Positions 42,643 to 55,313 of a DNA stretch of 64,000 nucleotides are shown piece after piece; the stretch's first letter is position 1; every line of letters starts with the position of its first letter. Made by a program: the position numbers and the translations under genes. Source of the stretch: Branchiostoma floridae (lineage: Eukaryota; Chordata; Leptocardii; Amphioxiformes; Branchiostomatidae); NCBI RefSeq assembly GCF_000003815.2, contig NC_049994.1, positions 12,846,382 through 12,910,381 on the forward strand, written 5' to 3'. The notes below the pieces were generated by a model, which saw only the letters and a list, made by a program, of their open reading frames with translations, was not told where the DNA came from and did no database searches.

Positions 42643-43325
42643 ATGTCCTTTGTCCTCTCCATGGCGTCGTTGAGTTCTTTCTGCCAGCGGGGCTGGTTCG
42701 CCAGGTTTGCCTCCGTGATGGGAGGGTCGAACACCAGCAGACTGAACCGGCCCAACGTGCTGGTAGTGTCCCGGATGTACCTCATCAGCTTCTCTCTCAG
42801 GTTCCGCACGTAGGTGATCATCTCTGTCACCTCCTCGTGGTCGGGAGATCCCTTCAGCTTGTCATGGATCGGCTGGAAGTCGAACTGCGGCTGATCTGCC
42901 TGCAGCCTGTCCAGCAGCTCTGATGCCTTGATGTAGGCGTCTATGGAGAAGGAGTCGGATTCAGGCTCTGCCGGCTTGGCGGTAGTCGGTACGATCTCTG
43001 GGAGAGGATCGAGAAGTATCCCACCGGCTGGAAGTATGGCTTCCGCGGGTGAGTGGTCTTGTTGATCGAGATGTACGTCAACATCAAGGAGGAGATTGAC
43101 AATGGCCTCGGCTTCGCTCGACGAGATGCCGACGTCGTTCACCGCGCTGTCTTCGGGAAGAGCGTTAGTTTCCTCCGGCGGCAACACGTCGTTCTGTTCG
43201 ATGCTTACGTGGCCAGGTCCGAGCCTGTCCAAGTTGAAAGCGGCGACTTGAAAAGCTGATATCCCCGCTAAGTGCACGATGCACTGTACGATCACGACGC
43301 AGATGAAGAGCTGAACGGCTGTCAT
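42643..43325 (-). CDS. Gene E, exon 1 of coding region: signal peptide and main part of a secreted helical protein
   Basis: 227 residues and two bases. MTAVQLFICVVIVQCIVHLA-G is a signal peptide holding both Cys of the protein. An acidic, low-complexity region follows (residues about 35-120, e.g. SIEQNDVLPPEETNALPEDS and PAEPESDSFSI), then a helical region (about 130-227) with DAYIKASELLDRLQADQPQF, VTEMITYVRNLREKLMRYIR and WQKELNDAMERTKD. The donor AT|GTAAGT gives phase 2. An acceptor (CTTATCTTACAG) 12 bases before the ATG shows that a leader exon lies upstream and supports this start over the ATG at 43439. With exons 2-4 the protein is 388 residues, secreted, without Cys in the mature chain. 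It resembles lipid-carrier or coiled-coil secreted proteins in style, but no family is recognised. Confidence 0.85.
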
Positions 43326-43337
43326 ACTGGATGTGGT

Positions 43338-45139
43338 CTGTAAGATAAGGAAAAACACCAATGTGAATCTAAAGAGCTCCGCAACTGTACAGTATATCCA
43401 CTCCGGAAATATTGGGGTATGATCTATATTTACATACACGTGGAGGCGGCCGCTCGTACTGTCTGCCGATACTATGGTAACTAATCCTCACAGTGACGCC
43501 GGCTGTCCTGGATGGAGAAACTACCTGCGTAATTCTTCTCGTACTTAGTGCAGACCTGCGCGCGTCAGACCATTGGCGGTAATTGTTGGAAGTAAGCCCG
43601 GCACGCGTGTCGACTAGTCGCCTCCTCCCTCCAGCCTGGTAACGTTAATGACCCTTACTTGTAATGGGGTGAATTGAATGCATGCTGTGTGCTCTGGGGC
43701 AGGACATTCTTGTGGGAAATCAGCTTACAACCTTCAAATCAAGGCTAAAGACATTCATCCAGGAAAAAGGTGTATCAAGACCTGTCTAATGCGGTCCTTG
43801 GTGTGAATATTCGCTTTCGTCGCACTTAGAATCACCCTAAGTGAAACTATGGGAATTTGATTGAACGAAGAACTAAAAAAGGTAAAAAAAGGGAAGTTTG
43901 ATTTACTGATGCACGATCGCCTCCCTGGCACCATAAAAGTAACCAAGAGTTAAGATAAAACGACGATACCCTGTCTCGAAACATGAAATCAAAGAAGGAT
44001 GAAAACTCCCATAAAGAATTCTCAAAAACAGATAAATTTTGCATGGAATAGAGATGATATCTAAAGCCGACCTAAGATGGAAATATGGCAAAGATAACTA
44101 TATCCGAGCAGGTTTAATTATATCACTGACCTACAAAGGAGAGAAATGTATGTTAATGAAACGCAACGCCACATGTAGCCCGCCAAAGGGATTTCAGCAA
44201 GAGGGAAAGATCAGAAAAAGGAACCCAAGCTGCAAGCAAGAGATTTTCTTGGTACAAGACTCTCCTATGCCCGTTCTATTGCCCATACCTTCACGCCAAA
44301 CTTACAATCGCCCCACACGCCTGTCTCCCCATTGGATAATTATCCTCTGCTCCACTTTACGCGATTGTACGCACTCAATAGTCATCCCAGCGGATGGCGC
44401 GCCGCCCATTATTTCATTTTGTCCCAGCTTTTCAGCTTAGGTCCCATGTTTTATCACATTTTGAGTGCACTGATTGCAATAATCATCGCTGGAACAGAAC
44501 AATTGACGTCACTTTGGCGCCTGCCTTTTTGATGCACTGGAAGCTTTATCGAATACATAATGTAGAGAGAACGTACTTAGGGAGAACAAATATCTTGTCT
44601 GACGGGCTTAAGTTTGTCTAACGTAGTTTGGTGAGCGCTTCAGGTGCAAACACACCACCAGTCCTTCAGTCAGAAAACAGTTTAAGGTCAAAAAATATCC
44701 AGAGGGTTCGGCAAAGTTCAATGGCTTCTTTCCAAAAAATCTGACACTGTTGCTTGTTCCTACTTTCTGCAATTGAAACTAGATGATTAGTCTGTCTTTT
44801 ACGGGAGGAATTGCCATAACATAGGCAGCCTATGACAACCTTTGACTGCTATAATGAGTCTGATGTCTACAAACCACATAAGGTCAAAACGCGGTATGCC
44901 TGATTAAATTTTGATTTGGAGACTCAATCACCTAGTAATATTAGTCGAATCAACAATGACGACAAGTTCTTGATCAAAAGAGCAAATGGGAGATGAAAAC
45001 GCAGCTGATGCGACCGATATATCGGGGTGGTGTCGAACGCGTTCGGAAAATGCTACTGAAGTTTAAAATAGAGCACTTAAGTTGAAACAAGTGTTTCTCG
45101 GCTGCGAAGCCTCTAAATGATCAGTGGAGTGATTCCTAC
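43338..45139. other. Upstream intron of gene E (probable)
   Basis: Should be the intron between the leader and first coding exon. No other gene seen. Confidence 0.35.
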
Positions 45140-45275
45140 CTTACGCTGTGCAGACGGGAGTATGGTGATACGTTGTGAGCTGACGGTCTTTCCACGGATG
45201 TAAACCCGTGTCAGCGGTTTGGTCCTTTCGTGAGAAACTGACCAAACGCTCAGAACTGCGCCGCGTGTGAACTGA
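45140..45275 (-). other. Possible 5' leader exon of gene E
   Basis: A minus-strand donor GTAAG|GTAGGAAT closes a stretch downstream of TTTATAG (near 45305), a weak TATA match, with TCAGTTC as a possible initiator. Position and strand suit a leader for gene E. The evidence is circumstantial. Confidence 0.25.
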
Positions 45276-47439
45276 GGCCGTACAGGGCTAACGAGACCTA
45301 CTATAAATCTGTAACGATCACGAGCACAATCTCACTAGGATGTGTGTCCTCTTCATGCACCCTCGTTACGCTACAGGTCCGGGAGTCTACCTCACTTCAG
45401 ACCCTTCATACCAACAGCACAACAAAGGCAACTTTGAAAAAAATATTTGGTTTTAATATTTGCTCAAATAGTAACAAAACACACGACCAGAGAGGATTAT
45501 TCCTGACAAGCCACTTGAAAAATCTGACAGGTACTCAATGGTTTTTGCTCGGTTGTTGGTTGCAGAAGTGGCCGTGGTACTGTTGTGCGGATTTTTGGTA
45601 CGTGTCGCCACATAATGTGACCACACCGGCGAAACCTCTTGCGGTGACGCAGAACAACATGAGACCACTTGCGTGGCTGGTAAGTGGTACACTGGACGCT
45701 TGGTTGCCAAATAAACAGCCCTAAACTGTCCCGAAGGCCGGTCATGGCCACGAAAAGACAATCAAACATGATATTGGACACGTGGCATGCAAAAGGTGTT
45801 TGCTGTTATAGGCCTATATGCCGTAACTGTTCTAAATATAGCTCACTTCACAGACGCGTAAACACTTAGTACTGTTTTTAGGTCGTTTTTTTCTTGTCAT
45901 GAATCTAAAAGGACATAATACCTTGTAAAACGGACTCGTAGAAAATACTCCAAATTAAGGACCCTGACTAAATAAGTAGGACCATTACATATAATTAGCA
46001 TAACACTGTTGAGTTGCATGACGCTATCTTGTCCATGTTTAACATTTTGGAATGATCCGTAGGATTGTACTCATATTTTGTAAGAATATACTAACATTTC
46101 ATCATATGCAGATCATCCAATGGAATGTGGTGAGAAAATAACATTTGAATTTTTATAGGTTTCACAAACACCGTGCATCTTCAGGAAGCATTCAATCTTA
46201 TATCTAATCCCTGCTGTAGTACGATCATTCCTTGCCCCCTTTTTAAACAGAATTTAGTATTTAGACTTGAACTGGAAAATAAGTACATTTTGTATAATAG
46301 ATCTATCAACACAAGTAGTTTGGAAACGTTTGAGTTTAAGTTATAATTAAAGCCATGTTCTATAAGAAAGTGCCTTTCGTAGCCTTTGGGTTACACAACT
46401 GCACATATGATACTTCTTAGGGGTTTAGCCCAACAACTTATAATCGCAATCGAAGGGAAAAACGACGATGATGCGAGGCTGCCATTGTTTTAAGCGCGGT
46501 TGACACCATTTTTCACGGCCCATTGGTGCTGAACCTACATGTTCAAGTGCGCATTCTTCTGCAATACTGAGTCAAGCATCCGAAATTCCGCACGTCAACA
46601 ATGAAAGAGGACCACGCCTCAAAACGTCATTTATCCATAGTAACGGAAGCGTACAAGAATAGACAGTGACTGAAACCGTGATTGACAGATAGTGGATAAG
46701 TGATGAAAGAGGAAAGCAACAGAAACGAGGAGCGTCTAAATAGATAAATGTTTCTACTTCAAGTTATCTAAGAAAAACGACGAAATGAACGGGATTAGAC
46801 ATTAAGGATCATCACAGAGGTCATCACTATATGATTACAAATTTACCAATAAAACAAAGTCAGAGAGTTAGGTTTAATCAAGTAACGGATGACTCCAAGA
46901 GCAGCTGAACACCAATTGCATCGCAGCAGATATGCACTTGCAAATCAATTGAAGAAGAAGAAGAAAAGTAACAAACGGAATTTTGGAGAGATTCGTCACA
47001 CCGTGTTACACGAGCATCTATTCAGAACAGACGTCCAAAGTGCGGACAGATCAGTATCTCTGCCCGCATCTGCCGGCAAAGCTCACGCCAAATTGTGCTG
47101 ATGAGGCCGGGACGCGGGCCTCAGGCTCCGGGGCACCTGGCGGTGTCCCCGGCGGCCCGGGCCACACGTGTCCCGGCTTAGTGCGGAGGTGGTCTTGGAC
47201 GGTGTTTACACGAGGAGGATTTGTCTCAGCTTGACGCTGTGATTAAAGCTTTTATAGGATCGACGCCTCAGTCAACAAAGTGAAGGTTCCCCGAGAAAGG
47301 TCGGCAGCTGTGGATTTGGGAAGGATGGCACGGACAAATCCGTACCTGAGGAGTAGGCACTATTTCAACTACAAAACAAGGCTACAAGATACGATCTCAC
47401 ATCCATTAAACATCCATGGAAAAGCACATAGTTATATTT
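45276..47439. other. Spacer, no gene seen
   Basis: Overlapping plus- and minus-strand frames at 45.3-45.8 kb have no signal or phased splice sites. A GC-rich patch at 47095-47180 contains a GAGGCC...GGCCTC hairpin. Confidence 0.4.
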
Positions 47440-48120
47440 CAGCCATACCATAGGTATGGTGAAATATATTGTATTCGTAATGTTTTTTTCTCCTGTCAAA
47501 TCTTCAAATCGAATCAACTCCGCCGTTTTTAAACCGATTGACTTGAAATTTGTCACAAAGGTAGAGTAAGCCAATACCCTCAGGTTCTTTTTTTTATTTT
47601 TTTTTCATATCTGCCTTTAAAATGATTTTATTGAGCTTTTTTGTCAATTTTTAAGTATATTTTGGGCTCCAGTACCCTGGTATTACAGCCGAATGACATG
47701 AAATTTGGTACAGAGGTGCCCTGATCATATGCCCACCCAGATTTTATAACAAGTTTGGCATACGGTACAACAAAATGCTTAATTTTGCGATTTTTGGCCT
47801 TTTTTTGACAAAAAAAGCACATTTTTGCCTCATGTACCCTCGTTTTACAACCGAATGACCTGAAATTTGGTATAAAAGTGCCCTTCAATTGTGTGCGCAT
47901 GAATTCAATAACAGTTTTTCCATACAGTACAACATAATGCTTAATATTGCGATTTTATGGCCATTTTTGGACAAAAATTTGACATTTTTTTGCTCCAGTT
48001 CCCTCGTTTTACAACCAAATGACCCGAAATTTGGTAAAGGGGTGCTCTAGATATTTATCCAAATAACCCCTGTATAATTTGGGGCTTGGAACACTTTAAA
48101 ATGATATATTTGGGAATTTT
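47440..48120. repeat. Diverged ~160-bp tandem repeat
   Basis: The phrase AACCGAATGACxTGAAATTTGG recurs with its downstream context (GGTGCCCT..., TACAACAAAATGCTTAAT, TTTGCGATTTTTGGC) at 47545, 47700, 47862 and 48026, a spacing of 155-164 bases. About four units, 70-80 percent alike. Confidence 0.8.
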
Positions 48121-50105
48121 TTGGGTCATTTTCCAATGGCCAAAGGGGTCAACGACCACAAGGCCTATTGTTGCATGGGGGAGATGGCTGAAATATGCTG
48201 TATTTGCTCTCAAGCAAATGTCGGCCTTTCTAGTTCATTAATAAGAGGGTACAAAGGGGGGTACTACTTTGAAAAATGCATTTCTTTTACCAGACACATA
48301 CACCTGAATGCGAAAACGTTCAAATTTGTCCTATTTTCAAATGCTAACCCCCTGTACTTGCCCTTTGATATTTGCACAATGGGAACGTACTAAACCGATA
48401 TAAAGCAGCACAAATACAAGTCTTAAAGTGGGCACTTAGCTTTTGACATCCGTTGGCAGAATATTTGAGGTCAGAAGACATCGCCATTGATAACTGAACC
48501 CCCAAACACCCCCGTAAAAAGTTGGACTATTCCAAAATGACCCCATTGTACAAATGGACCACCGGTATGTCACGTAATGGAAGCACAGACTATGGGCTTA
48601 TGCCATCACTTACACATGTACCATTGTGAAAGAAAAAAGAAATATAAGACTTGCTTCTTACACACATACATCGGCATTAGTTAAGCTATAATGTGACAAT
48701 GGTATTTGATAGACAAACTTCAATGGGTATAAACAGGGGAGTTACAGACCTTTTTATATATACAGATCAACTTTTGTGATTTCTGTACTTAGACAGACAC
48801 ACACACACCGTAAAAGAATACAATAAATTTCAGTGAACGCGGCTTTTTCACTATCGGGGCCAAGGCGCTCACTGACGACTCAAAGAATTTGGAGAGAATA
48901 GAAGGAAATAAACAGTACATGTATAGAACTCACCGAACGGGTACTTGAGAACGCGAACACTGGGCGGTAACTTTCTAAACAAGGATATTATATTAACTAA
49001 TCAGAACTTATAAGATAAGACTATATCCACGTGGACACCAGCCAAGCCTGACCTCAGTCTTCAATCCCTGACTCTCTTAGATCCAAGACTACCACACGAA
49101 GGCATGGGTCTGGTACAAAAGGGGTTAACTAATTTGCATAAGGGTGGCCAAACTGATTGAATTTGGAGGTCATTGGACAGAGTAAGAGCCAGGTCGCTTC
49201 AACGTGTTACAACTAGTGACGTACTAAGGTAGGAGGAGCAACCCTTCCCATTGAAAAGTTATGCCCATCTTCTAACTATTGCGTAATCGCGAGTAATCAA
49301 AGAGGTTCACATGTTACACTCAGATTACAGAGTAATAAGAACTAGACAGGTTGATTGACCAATACAAGGGAGTGGAGATTCCTATAATAGAATATTCCTG
49401 TTGGTTTTTCGCCTTTAGTTCAAATAACAACGAACGGAAGCCGCTTATTGACCTCACCCGTCACGGTAACAAAGGACCCAAAGAAGTATGCGGTGGTGAC
49501 TTGCAAATACTCCTACCTTTTGTACACACCTTGGCAGGATGTTTCATGGTATTCTGAAAACCAATATAAACCCCACCCCCACCAACGCAAAGGTGTGCCG
49601 TCCCATGCACATAACCTAGAAGTCAAAGCTCTCACTGTTAAAGCTCTTAGCTAAGGGTTAAAGATCTAATGGCTAAAGCCCTGGTGGTATTGCACGGCAA
49701 AAGGGCACGAAACGGTTTTGAAGGTTCAAGTTTCATAACACTTATTCGTAAAATGACATTCGAATACAAACTTGACTGGGGCGATTTCGATTAATGGCGA
49801 ATTAAGATAGCTCGCTACGTCGTACAAGAAAAAAAGCATTAAGACCCTCATGGAAGGTTTGCCAACATTGTATTTGGAAAGTTGGGCTTTTTGTTTTTAA
49901 GTGTCTTTTCATTGGGGGGGGGGGGGGGGGGGAACAGAAACTTAATCAAAGCAATTTGCGAAATAATTGTTAGTTTTCGAGTCCAGTATTGATCAAGTAA
50001 CTATATATTGTCACGGTAATATTTTCTTGATATTTGATTTGGGAGATGAATGCACGTACTAGTATATCTTGGCTTTAATTTGTGTGGACTAACTGCTCGG
50101 CACCT
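48121..50105. other. Spacer, no gene seen
   Basis: AT-rich sequence with a poly-G run at 49914-49932. No exon recognised. Confidence 0.4.
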
Positions 50106-50130
50106 CACCTCACCTCACCTCACCTCACCT
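50106..50130. repeat. (CACCT)n microsatellite
   Basis: Five or so pentanucleotide units in a row. Confidence 0.9.
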
Positions 50131-50522
50131 ATCCCTTAGCCTCTTTTTGGTTCGTTGGGGTACCATGAATAGTCGATCCACCTATCTCCTGCCACTCTAA
50201 TAGCTTCAGTTTTAAGGCTTAGTGTCACTCCATACTGCGGCAGTATTTTATTTCCATCTGTAGGGTAGATTTCTATGTCCCAAGTTCACTATGTGAATGG
50301 AACTTTAAAATCCAATTCAAGCAAATTGAAGGTTACTTGGATAAAGTTACAAGCTATATATGCGAGAAAGCTGGTATGGGTAAAGCCATTAAAAGAGTAT
50401 GCGGGCCTGGATTCAGAGATGTTTGCATTTTGCAACGTTACAGACTACAGTAGTAACGGATTTGAGTCATGACGTCAATTCATGTCAATTCAACGTCATG
50501 ACACCAGAGTCAAGTCACTGTA

Positions 50523-50725
50523 AAGCCTGGGTCCCAATTCCCAACCCCGGGCCCGGCCGGGTAGCTTTCGGCAACGAGAAATGCGATAAAAAAGATAATC
50601 AAGCACACAGAACGGAAAATATTAGTCATGAGTATAATTTGTGTATATTCCTCGGTAGACAGTTTTATTTTTCGCTTCCGGAAACATCCCGGCCGGGTCA
50701 CGTTTTGGAAATGGGACCTAAGCCT
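50523..50725. mobile_element. MITE with AAGCCTGGGTCCC termini
   Basis: AAGCCTGGGTCCCAATTCCC and its inverse GGGACCTAAGCCT close a palindrome with inner arms CCCGGCCGGG / CCCGGCCGGG and GAAATGCGATAAAA / TTTTATTTTTCGC. Confidence 0.7.
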
Positions 50726-50733
50726 AACCATGC

Positions 50734-51076
50734 CAGGGCTCGAAATTCATTTTTGGGATTAGGTGCACTGGTGCACCCAGCTTAAAAGATTGGGTGCACC
50801 AAAAATATTTTGGGCGCACCACTTAAATTCAAGTAATAACCTAATAATAAAACTTAGTTACAAGCTATCACATTCTTAAACAACAGACATTTTTATTATC
50901 TTTCTAACACTCAAGAATATGATGTACGTGTATACTAAGTATACTTTGATATCTTTACATACATAAACCTAAGAAAATATTTGGGTCCACCCTGTGCACC
51001 CAGAGAAAATAATTGGGTGCACAGCTCCAATTTTGGGTGCACCTGGGTGCACATGCACCCAGTATTTCGAGCCCTG
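50734..51076. mobile_element. hAT-like MITE, CAGGGCTCGAAAT termini
   Basis: The ends CAGGGCTCGAAAT and ATTTCGAGCCCTG are exact inverses, and CATGC stands on both sides (50729-50733, 51077-51081). Inside, TTGGGTGCACC / GGTGCACCCA is repeated several times in both directions. CAGGG ends are usual for hAT elements, although a 5-bp rather than 8-bp duplication is not; older flanks may have decayed. Confidence 0.75.
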
Positions 51077-51763
51077 CATGCCCTATGGTTACGCGTCTGT
51101 TGCGCCAAGTGGATGATAGAGAAAATGGGGGAAACTGGACAGGTGCCTATTTGTATATACGAGTCTAAATCTAAAATAAAGTGAGTCCAAAATTCCATTC
51201 CATTCTCTGTACGTGAGTAACCTTATAGGTTCTGTTTACGACTGGTGAAACACGTCGGGTATGTGCTGACGATATATTTTGCTGGGTGGCTCTCAGCTCA
51301 ATTTCCTCTCGCCGCTGTTTTATCGCGGTCGGTTCTAAGAATGTCGACACCGGGGTTCTGTGACAGAAGCCAGACCGCCAGGGTCAGTAGGCTCTCACCC
51401 TGCCTCAGGGCACAGCAGATACAGGTCACCGAGACCTCTACAGGGATAACACAACACTCGAGGGAACAGGCTGGGGAAGAGTATAGCCTGATATACACAT
51501 GTATGAGGGTCTGCATGCTCTTTTCTGTAAGGCGTAGGCAGCCTAGTTTTTATTTCCCGTAACTCGTAGGGAAAACCATCTTATCTATGTAATTCGTAGC
51601 GAGGCGATCAATTTTAGCGCAATTGCCTTCCTTGATTTAGCGAAATACGTAAGGGGTTCTTTTAAATTCAGTGTAAATCGTTGTCGAGACCCCCATGCAG
51701 ATCCTCATGTATTTTATAGCTGCCGACTCTCTATCGTCTTTTACTTCAGATTCACCAAAAGTT

Positions 51764-51874
51764 TAGCCTGGTACTCCAGCCGTATTATAGCTCCCAGGTC
51801 TCTTCTGTCCTCTACGTATTTGGGTGGAGGATAGAATAGACTCGAGAGCAATAATACGACTGGATACCAGGCTA
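51764..51874. mobile_element. TAGCCTGG-family MITE, short copy
   Basis: TAGCCTGGTACTCCAGCCGT and ...CGACTGGATACCAGGCTA are inverted ends of a 111-bp element. The flanks CCAAAAGTT and CCACAAGTC agree in 7 of 9 bases, compatible with an aged 9-bp target duplication like those at 3489 and 12458. Confidence 0.75.
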
Positions 51875-52329
51875 CCACAAGTCTACATCAGTTCAGTTCA
51901 TCCTCGTTGAACGAGGTACCAAGGACAGACATCTCTGCCTAGCATGCATGGCGACCAGCAGGTTGCGGTACTTCAGTTCAACGTCTTCCTCCAGCACTTT
52001 CCAAATGTACTTTCACCACAAAAAGGCTCTAAGAGCCGCTATTTTTTATAACTGAACTGGAATGTGATGTCAGATTTTTGTTCACCTTTGACTTAAAAAC
52101 TTTAAGTTTGTATCCATAAGGTAACCAATCACAGGAAGCTTGTTCCATAGCTTTCAGCGTGGAAGTTCCTCCAGAGAAGTGGTGTATGGAAGAAGACATG
52201 GTGATTTTCTAAAGGGGCAAAACGTGTCTGATTAAGGTTTGGAAAAGTTCGTAGTGGTTGCTGAATGGGTGAGGTTTTTTTTTTCAAATCATTTGCCGCA
52301 GGAATAGCAATAGAGTGACGCTAGACTTG
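51875..52329. other. Spacer, no gene seen
   Basis: Nothing with clear borders. Confidence 0.4.
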
Positions 52330-52662
52330 TTACATTACGCCTTTGAGAGAGGCTTGTAAGGTGGTGAACAGGTCACTCCCACAAGATTTCGTCAGCGATT
52401 TGAGAGAACGAAAAAGACTCGATAGCTGGGTATAGATAGGTTTGAATATCAGTCCAGGTAGGGAGGGGGGCACAGCCACCTTTCGAGTGTTTGCTATCGT
52501 CAGTATCAGCCATGTGACGTAACGCAAGGTGACACTGAAATGGTCCAGGGCATCCAGAACAGGATTGTACGGTACTTGGTTACCTTGTTGAATTTGACCT
52601 TCTGGTAGGATGTGAGATAACGAAGCAACGATACCACGTGTACAGCTATACACATGGCACAT
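52330..52662 (-). CDS. Unassigned 110-residue open frame
   Basis: A continuous minus-strand frame from ATG to TAA. It contains NPVLDALDHFSVTLRYVTWL and SSLFRSLKSLTKSCGSDLF, with one short hydrophobic stretch (VTWLILTIA). There is no signal peptide, no recognisable domain and no clear splice context. It may be chance, or the remnant of a retroelement or an exon. Listed only because its length is above what this AT-rich DNA usually leaves open. Confidence 0.2.
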   Translation of the reverse strand: MCHVYSCTRGIVASLSHILPEGQIQQGNQVPYNPVLDALDHFSVTLRYVTWLILTIANTRKVAVPPSLPGLIFKPIYTQLSSLFRSLKSLTKSCGSDLFTTLQASLKGVM

Positions 52663-55203
52663 GGCTACACACTGCCCAGTGTATTCAGCGTGACCTGAAA
52701 TGACATTGGCAGGGCCAGGCGTAGGATGGGTGCTGAGGACTTAACCGTCTTAACATCGTAAAGATAGACTGAACCCTTTGAGCTAGACATGTAGCTTAAT
52801 ATACACATATACATTGATGTATTGCAATTTCTTTATGTTTGTCTGTCTGTCTGTCTGTTTGTCGGTCTCTCCTTAAAAGGCGCCTTTTAGCTTGCGAGAT
52901 AAAAGCATAGGTGTAAGTATTTGGAATATTTGGTGAGTCATGTATAGACACGACATAGTCGTGGGTGGCCGGATTTGTAAATCTATCAACTGTGTTTTTA
53001 CAACAATGCAGATTCGTGGCTGAAGTTTCCTGTGTCACTGAGAGTCCAGGAAGTCTGGACTTCTTACTGATAGATTATACTCTATCACTATAGCCTCAAC
53101 CAGGCCTTCCTTAAACTTTTGGATAATAGAATTCGTCAGGAATAGGGTGAACAAGATCATAAACGTACGAATTCACCAAGGCATTATTGAGTTAACGTGT
53201 TGGACACACACCAACCTTAACCAAAAACAGAACCTTCTGACGAAGGTAATAATTGACCAAGAGAATACACATACCTTTTTCTGTGAAACGATAACATGTC
53301 CAACAACAGTGCGGGCGATTAAAACCCTATGGTGGCCAAAAGTTAACTCCCCTGGCAAGTTATCTCCTGTAACCAGCGTTGTAAGTCTGCCAGAGACTAG
53401 ACAATTCAACAAAGACCATCTTATAATATAACCCATATGTCTGGTTGGTAATACATGCGACAAAGTCTTCTGATTCATCAAGACAGATAACTTCATTATC
53501 TGCCAGACCCAATGAAAATGATCGGATGATGATGATGTATGTATTGTATGATGATGCATGGTGGCCCAAAATTAACATATCAACTCTCAAAGCAGTCATT
53601 TGAACTGAAGTGAACCTAAATCCATCTTATCACGATGAAAGAGTACAGAAATATATTGACAACGCTTATTTATGTATCTGATGTCAGAACAGAACATTGT
53701 GCTTACGACATTGCCAACTGAGTGCCTGGACTTGGTGGGCGGTGAAAGACTCGATATTCGAAAATGGAGGATGTTCAAAGTATTTCAGATTAAAAGATGA
53801 CACAGCTTCAGATACTTTACTATCAATGAAGGACCAAAAGACGACATACATGTAATTACATATTTCGAAATTGGGTTGACACAATTTCAATGATCAAAGT
53901 GACCAATTAACAAATGAGACAATTAACAAATGTTGCTTTTCCCTAACTAGCTCTCATGTCATGACGAGATATTGAATGACATGAATACTGCAATAGTGGG
54001 ACACTACGTGGTACATATATGCAGTGAAAATGAGGCTTGTGCAGTTTATCGATGGATGATGCTACAAAGGGCATCCAAACAATGGTTGGGGGTAGAGGAA
54101 TTTGAAAATTACTGGTCACTGGAGGCTTCAACGATAAGACAGCGACTCAACAGATAGTTAAGAGAAAAGAGTGGGACGTATTCTACCTAGTTTTTCCGGT
54201 ATATTAAAGTTTGCCTTGATGTAAAAATGCCTTATTGAAAAAATGTAGCTCACGATGTGGGTTTCCTAGATATTTCTAGCAGGCAATTTTCTGCTTAATG
54301 GCGCTCAAATGATAACCATTTCGCCAAATTACGCTTTTAACCTAAAAACCTGACGAGAGTAGAATCAACGATGGATCGGCCACTTAATACGGTCTTTCCG
54401 TTTGATATTATCTGAACCTTCTCTGCGAAGGTTGTTCGATCCCATCGCCACAGAAGAGACAAACCCAGAAGACAGGGGGATTTGTAAGGTTTAAGGCCAA
54501 AAGAGCGCACCGTACTCTTTTGCAGATCTTCGACCCTTAGCTTTTTTTTCAGTGAACCATATTTTTGTGTGCAAATTCTGTCATATTTTTATCATTCAAT
54601 AATGCTAGTAGCCTTGGTTGGTAGATTAATTCGCCAACACTCCCATACCCCCAACCTCACCAACTGGTCCTGACAAATAAAGGAACATGACACCCATGGT
54701 AAAATGTTCTCATACTCTTCCAAATGACAGAATATGTGCATTTTGCAAAAAAAAAAAATAATATGCCGAGAATAAAGTACATTTTATTTTAGAATGTATG
54801 CAGATACGCGAAAATCTGTCGTAGGTGCCCTTCGAATATGCAAAGAACAAAATCTTCACGGGTATTGTATCAAACTACAATGTAATGGTAAAACTTTGTT
54901 AATCTGTCTACACGTGTTTTAAGAAGCTTAAGAGACAAGAGACTCGGTAGATTTAGATTAAATACACCATAACCTCTCTACACTTCTACGTAAGTTGTCA
55001 AACTCAATGCATTCAGCCTATGTTCGTTATTCAAAGATCAAAGATCATGGTCATTGCCATTGTTATCCAACCGAATGTATCCCAAGGACATTGCACGATG
55101 CGCTTTTCTGCGAAACAGTGAGTCAAGGCGAGGTTACAACAGATCATTGTGTAACAGGTGGGCGCGGGGCTGCGGTTGTTGGCAGTTTTGGGTCAAAGCC
55201 GCC
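52663..55203. other. Spacer, no gene seen
   Basis: A short (GTCT)n run at 52839-52862. GGTGGCC(A/C)AAA(A/T)TTAAC appears twice, near 53331 and 53560. No exon accepted. Confidence 0.4.
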
Positions 55204-55313
55204 ATGTCTGAACCTCCCGGGGAGCGCAGACATGGCGGACTGCCAGGTTTCTGCGAGCTGTCACTGATAAATGTCCGTGTGGGGGAAAACATCAAGCGGG
55301 CCAAGAGATGTTG
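55204..55313 (+). CDS. Candidate first exon (plus strand)
   Basis: GCCGCCATGT is a near-ideal Kozak start in a GC-rich patch. The frame reads MSEPPGERRHGGLPGFCELS, LINVRVGENIKRAKRC to a possible donor TGTTG|GTAGAAG (phase 2). Without splicing it ends at TAG one codon later. The 3' part with the donor is repeated about 160 bases downstream. There is no signal peptide, so an intracellular protein would be expected. No second exon was found. Confidence 0.3.

Noticed and set aside
45344..45781. Overlapping 90-126-residue frames on both strands
   Set aside because: Neither has a signal peptide or phased splice borders. Open on both strands by chance or from an unrecognised repeat.
47094..47125. 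CTGATGAGGCC...GGCCTC as a hammerhead ribozyme core
   Set aside because: The stem II-like hairpin is there, but the required GAAA after it and the closing stems are missing.
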